A stretch of 64,000 nt of DNA, taken from NCBI RefSeq assembly GCF_016808095.1, contig NC_068971.1:1798001-1862000 (forward strand). The letters run 5' to 3'. The stretch's first letter is position 1. Each line of letters opens with the position of its first letter. Source of the DNA: Vigna angularis. Taxonomy: Eukaryota; Streptophyta; Magnoliopsida; Fabales; Fabaceae. The notes beneath the pieces were generated by a model. That model did not search any database, had not been told where the DNA came from, and was given only the letters and a program-made list of their open reading frames with translations. Made by a program: the position numbers and the translations under genes. Shown piece by piece: positions 62,450-64,000 of the stretch.

Positions 62450-63970
62450 TTTATTAAAATTAAGGGTTATGAAATGGTATTGAACATATGTATATAAATG
62501 CCCTTATATATTTATCAATTTTATTTTAATGCTAGTTTGTATAGAGAATAAAAGACCCTAGTTAAAAGTATTAGGATCTACACAATGAAAAAGGTAGGTA
62601 AATGTACTTGTCATGTCTAGAATGACCACAATATTATGACATTTGTATATATAAAATTTTTAGAAATTTTTATTTTGATTAAATAAAATTAATTTTTTTT
62701 TTGGTAGCTAAGTTTGGATAGGTATTCATTCCATTTTTGTTTTCTTTTGTTGTAATTTAGTGTGATTTTTCATATGGTTAATGATAATAAAAATGCGTCT
62801 AATTATATTATGGATGATACTGTTTTCTCAAAAGGTTAGAAAAAAAATACTTTTCTTGCATGAAATGCGTGGATTGAAAAAAAAAAACTTAGTTTAATGT
62901 CGTGTCACCAACTAAAATTTATATATATTTTTTAAATTGTTGTATGTTTATTTATTTATTGATTTGAAGGTTAAAAAATAAGTGTGACTTTATGTTATAT
63001 ATGTGTTTTTTGTATGATGGTAGTGGGAAATATTTCTCGTTTATTCTTTCACTGTCTTATTGTTATGCAGTTGAGAAAATTGTTGAAATGAACTTTTTTT
63101 TTATTTTTTTTCTTAAATAACCTAGTTTTATTTTTAATTTATGTAGATAACACTGTAGCTAATATTTATACGAATAGTATGGTTTTATAAAAGTTCAAAA
63201 TTTGGTTTTTAAAAAATCGAATTCTCATTTTTTTTTATTTTAAAGATTTTGAAAAAATATGTTAAAATTCGGTTGTTCAGAAATCGAATTCTGATTTTGT
63301 TCTTACGAAAATATATATCGAAAAATTATTTAAGGTTACGATTTTCTTTGAAAATTTAAATGGTTTTCGAAAATTAACTTTTAATATATTTTTAAAATTT
63401 TATTTTTAATTGAAAATTAACAAATAATTAACTTATTTTAGTATTATTTAATATGTTACACTTATTATTATAGTTATTTTTATTTTTAGTTTTATTATTA
63501 CTATTATAATTTTCATAATAATTATTAAAATAATAACATATATTAAATTCTATTAGAATAAATTAAAATATTTTCTAAATTTTGTATAAAATTAATTTAA
63601 GAAATGAACAATATTTCAAAAACATATGCAATTCAAAGTTTTTTACCCGTGAGTAAAGTTTTGTCAAAAAATGTTTTATTTGTCTTTTATTGATAAATAA
63701 CAATAAATATAATTTAGTATAAATTTATTTAGATTTTTTAATAATAGATATAATTTTATTTGTATAATAGCGTGATCCATGTTTTTTATTTTGTTCTTAT
63801 TTTAATAATATTTCATTTGATATCAAATGATTGATTTATTTTTGAGTAAACATAGTTAAGATGTCAAAATCAATAATAATAATGTTTAGTATAAATTTAT
63901 TTACAAAAATGTTAAATAAAATAATATATTATAAAATATAGTACAAAAACAATAATAATAAAAAAAATTA
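61853..63970. other. AT-rich spacer with (TA)n
   Basis: No coding segment recognised. A TA run of about 46 bp lies at 62400-62446. Confidence 0.5.
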
Positions 63971-64000
63971 AGGGTTAAATATGTCTTTTGTCCTTTAAAT
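63971..64000 (+). repeat. Start of a second foldback arm, cut by window edge
   Basis: AGGGTTAAATATGTCTTTTG matches the left arm of the element at 5847-6137 with one gap or change. The rest lies outside the window. Confidence 0.6.

Overview
This window is nuclear DNA of a flowering plant, most likely a phaseoloid legume such as Vigna or a close relative. The coding genes have many introns with GT-AG borders, intergenic DNA is very AT-rich, and much of the rest is LTR-retrotransposon debris. The genus is inferred from repeat style and gene similarity and was not tested by search. I saw no rRNA, tRNA, CRISPR array or bacterial operon.

Layout. 1-793: last intron and last exon of a plus-strand PP2C-type protein phosphatase. 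2003-2792: a truncated, frameshifted LRR pseudogene. 7216-9846: an intact single-exon CC-NB-LRR (CNL) resistance gene related to that pseudogene. A copy of the CNL 5' flank reappears without a gene at 11150-11545, so this looks like a decayed tandem NLR cluster. 12170-25710, minus strand: a 10-exon A36/A39-type aspartic protease with a signal peptide and a GPI-type tail. Its sixth intron carries a deleted LTR retroelement (15223-17997). 28996-48463, minus strand: a complete 22-exon importin-beta-family gene (SAD2 / importin-7/8 type, 1032 aa). Its seventh intron carries a decayed Ty1/copia gag relic and a very young Ty3/gypsy element (38533-43689). Beyond 48.5 kb no host gene is recognisable. 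That third of the window is AT-rich spacer plus nested LTR-like elements at 51413-54410 (with a solo LTR inside), 55646-58486 and 59370-61847.

The two minus-strand exon models were assembled by eye from splice borders and reading frame. Both close in frame (1473 nt and 3099 nt), which supports them strongly. The three host functions (phosphatase signalling, NLR immunity, nuclear import) and the protease are ordinary neighbours with no evident shared pathway. The unusual content is in the repeats. Five insertions have clean TG...CA ends, and each is flanked by a 5-bp target duplication. There is a retroelement with duplicated gag and an in-frame 30-bp minisatellite. A 10-bp motif, ACCGAACGGT, recurs across otherwise different elements, and one solo LTR holds seven exact AATCGATT boxes.
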